Shown here: positions 61,458-64,000 of the stretch, in pieces
Layout: each line of letters starts with the position of its first letter
How positions within the stretch are numbered: position 1 is the stretch's first letter
Assembly: GCF_005239225.2 (NCBI RefSeq)
Contig: NC_133296.1
Coordinates: 6,448,001-6,512,000, forward strand
DNA from: Populus alba
Lineage: Eukaryota; Streptophyta; Magnoliopsida; Malpighiales; Salicaceae
Reading direction: 5' to 3'
Length of the DNA stretch: 64,000 nt
Notes under the pieces: generated by a model
Database searches by the model: none
What the model was told of the DNA's origin: nothing
The model's input: the letters and a program-made list of their open reading frames with translations, nothing else
Program-made: the position numbers and the translations under genes

Positions 61458-62940
61458 AAAACACAAACTAAGGGGATTGATTTTCATGAACAAAGAATGG
61501 CTCTATTTTACTCTCTTTTTTCTTTCATTGTTGTAAAATTGGAAATGTACAGGAACTCTTATTTACCTTTTTCCTGAAGTTGTCAACTCAATCATATGGT
61601 ACAACTTCAGCCACATGAAAACTCTGCCCAGGCTTCATTTTCGGGACATAGCATATGAAAAAAACTTGCTTTATGGGTTTCCAACTCTGTGGCGGCTTCG
61701 CCATTGAAAACCTTTTTTCAGGTTAGCTTGACACCATCTTTCTTTCAGGAAAATTGTCAAATACATTCCCAGCTTTGACCTCAGAAAAGGGATTAGGTTT
61801 TAGGGGGCATCACATTGTGGCTCTAGACAAGGGCAACGCAGGTTTTGGTAAATGCCTGGGGAAATCCTTGATGACTTTCGAAACAAATTGGTGGTAAATA
61901 TGAGCTTGTTTAATCATCTAATAGATTACCACCACTGCGGGATTGTAGCCCTTTTCCAATTCAAACTATTTTCGCATCAAGTCCATATTCCCCCGATGGT
62001 GGCGCATCCGAAGAATGCTAGAATAAAGTGAACAGAATCTATGGTTTTAAAATTTGATCAGCACCGGACAACTTCAAAATCTGATCGGAACCTCCTACCA
62101 TTGGATTCTTGGGTTTTGAAACTGAGTTCCAATCCGAGGAAGCCTCTTTGCACTGATATTTGATCATACTAAGGAGGCTTCTCCAGAGCAAGCATTGAAA
62201 CAATTAATAGAAATTGGTTCCGTCCCTCACATTCTATTTAGAGATGATAATTTCACCCCAACTTGATAGATATCAACTTGGATTTACTTCAATGAAAAAG
62301 TGAAGTTGGGTAGGGTGTGAATATTGCTCTATTCAACCTGAAACTCGTCCCAAAATATAAATATGATCTTGATTTTAAAAATATTATAGTCATTAAAAAC
62401 CTTAATTGATCAGAGATTTTATAACAAGAAACTAATTATACTAAAAAAAAGAATATTATTACCCATAAAACTTCTACCTTAGACTAAGTTTATGAGATGC
62501 ATTTTCCATGTAATGAGGAAAATATCAAAAAACTAATTAAATCAAATAAATTAAAAAATTGATTAAATTGAAAAAACAGAATGTGATAAAAAACTAATTA
62601 ATAATTTCTAAAAACAAATTCAGTTTAGTTTCATTTTATAAGATTGAAACTCAAATACCCAAGCCGGTTCTGATAAAAAAAAAATAGAGATATATTATAA
62701 ATTAAAAAAATATGCTTTCTAAACCCTAGCTCTCGTCATTAGCATTCCATAAGTTAGAGATACTATAAATTTTAAAAAATATATATATATATACTATAAA
62801 TTCAGTTTACTATAAATGGATGAGTTTTTTTTGTCTATGCAGACTCGAGTAATACCTAAAATGAAAAAATGGGGTTCAGATAGGTTATGAATATTGCTCA
62901 ACCCTACCCGAGTCCCGATTAAGACAATTACATTTGTGCC
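61458..62940. other. DUF1005 3' flank and intergenic DNA
   Basis: The first ~200 bp should be 3'-UTR. At 62235-62925 two stretches share TATGAATATTGCTC(A) and GGGTAGGG/CCCTACCC-type sequence, suggesting a degraded repeat. No gene. Confidence 0.4.
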
Positions 62941-63113
62941 CCCCTATATATTGGAGCAAAAAATAGGGTATCTCAGTTAACTCTGCAGGCAATCTTCCCT
63001 TCTTTCTCTACCCCTCTCGCTCTCTTTAGTGTTCAGTCTTTTCGAATCTTCGGTAGTAGCAGATCTGCTAGCGGCAGCAAGTCAGCAACACTACCAGCGA
63101 GTCTGCACCTAAG
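62721..63113 (+). promoter_or_regulatory. Putative promoter and first leader exon of a gene running off the right edge
   Basis: A telobox (AAACCCTAG at about 62721) and a TATA-like element (TATATATT, 62945-62952) are followed by a pyrimidine-rich leader (TTCCCTTCTTTCTCTACC near 62995). A donor-like CCTAAG|GTTGGT is at 63113/63114. This arrangement is common for ribosomal-protein and translation genes. No coding exon is visible before the window ends; an acceptor-like TTGCAG is at about 63463. Confidence 0.35.
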
Positions 63114-64000
63114 GTTGGTTTATTCTGTGATGTTGATTTCTGCATTGTTTTCTTTTTGTTTATTGAGTATTAGGAACTTTCTGTTGCTGTAATGTATTTT
63201 GAATGGACAGAGCTTGACCCAAAGATTAATTAATGGACGTGACAAGTCTAATGCTATAGTATACTATTCTCATGGAAAATTCGATCCACAACTCATCATT
63301 TTGACATCATACATGATTATTGAGCTTCCTAATTTAGCAACTGGGGTCTAATCGTTTGAGCTTCATCAAATGAAATGATTATACACTTGCATTTTAAAAC
63401 AAATGAAATGAGTAAACAAAATGATTTCTCTATTTGTTTAGATTTCTTTGATCTGAATTGCAGGTAAACAAAGACAAAACTCTAGTATGTGAAAAGAGAA
63501 GAATTACTGTGAAATGAGTAAACATTTTGTTCGATTATTGCTTCACGGAACAGCTTAGGTTGTCTGCTTTAGTGTGGTTGCGAAATGCCTGGCTATTCAT
63601 AACTTTTTGGTTCAGCTATGTAATGTTCGGATGATGTGGTATAGTTTCATCGTTTGCTCACGCTCCACCAGGATTCTTGTTTATTAATCTCTTACATTTT
63701 TTTTTCTGGGTGCTTCTTGTTGTTTTATGATAAGTTGTTTTTTAGTTCTTTAGAGAATCAAGAAATATAAATTATCCCACCAACACACAACAAGTACGGC
63801 AGACAAGTTGTTTGTTTGGGTGCCAAATGGGAATCAATAAAACTTAAAAATAAAATCATTTTCTAGTTTGGAAGCCAAATGGGAATCAACAAAAATTTTT
63901 TTTTCTTCCCTTTTATAATCAACAATGACAAGATCGTTGCATTGTAGTGGGTATAGTGGGTCACCAGAATGGTCTTATTTTTTCTTTTTCTTTTTCAAAA

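Noticed and set aside
63620..63660. Possible C/D-box snoRNA (GGATGATGT near 63630)
   Set aside because: No matching D box or terminal stem at the right distance.
1..64000. CRISPR arrays, phage genes, operons or organellar insertions
   Set aside because: None seen; the repeats are plant TE-type or microsatellites and all genes are intron-split nuclear genes.

Overview
The window is nuclear DNA of a dicot plant, most likely poplar (Populus) or another member of the Salicaceae. It is AT-rich, its genes are split by GT-AG introns, the proteins match well-known land-plant families, and the intergenic DNA carries dispersed repeat types that I associate with Salicaceae. No prokaryotic, viral or organellar block was seen. 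I rebuilt seven complete genes exon by exon. In every one the reading phase closes across all junctions. One further gene is cut by the left edge, and a putative promoter with a 5' leader lies at the right edge.

Layout. 1-154 (-): first exon of an unrecognised small membrane protein, running off the window. 931-8348 (-): LHP1-type chromodomain protein, six exons, with TE-rich introns. 8640-14470: repeats and a MITE-like element. 14740-18965 (-): plastid sigma factor SIG2, seven exons. 19260-22800: repeats. 23443-24739 (+): small SWIB-domain protein with a lysine-rich stretch, two exons. 25649-28094 (-): alpha/beta-hydrolase, seven exons. 28699-36990 (+): tRNA (guanine-N7)-methyltransferase, eight exons, with an old LTR retrotransposon in intron 3. 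37000-42650: repeats. 44025-45413 (+): glycine/proline-rich protein with a 5'-UTR intron. 46920-48999: Helitron-like element with a perfect 53-bp palindrome. 49000-57150: repeats, including a truncated SINE and several copies of a ~200-bp family. 59744-61457 (+): DUF1005 (ASG1-like) protein with a long 5'-UTR intron. 62945-63113: putative TATA box and leader of the next gene.

How the genes relate. From memory, LHP1, the hydrolase, the methyltransferase, the glycine/proline-rich protein and the DUF1005 protein correspond in order to a run of neighbours on Arabidopsis chromosome 5 (about At5g17690 to At5g17640). If so, this is an ancestral microsyntenic block into which SIG2 and SWIB are interleaved in this lineage. 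Several members are predicted plastid proteins: SIG2, the SWIB protein, the methyltransferase and possibly the hydrolase. SIG2 is known to transcribe a subset of plastid tRNA genes, and the methyltransferase would modify tRNAs, so the clustering is suggestive but may be chance.

I found no undescribed multi-gene system. The observations most worth checking are the telobox plus GA-repeat combination in the SWIB gene, the degenerate ~75-bp repeat in SIG2 intron 1, the Helitron palindrome, the possible splice-spanning uORF of the DUF1005 gene, the very short predicted leader of the methyltransferase gene, and several local duplications.
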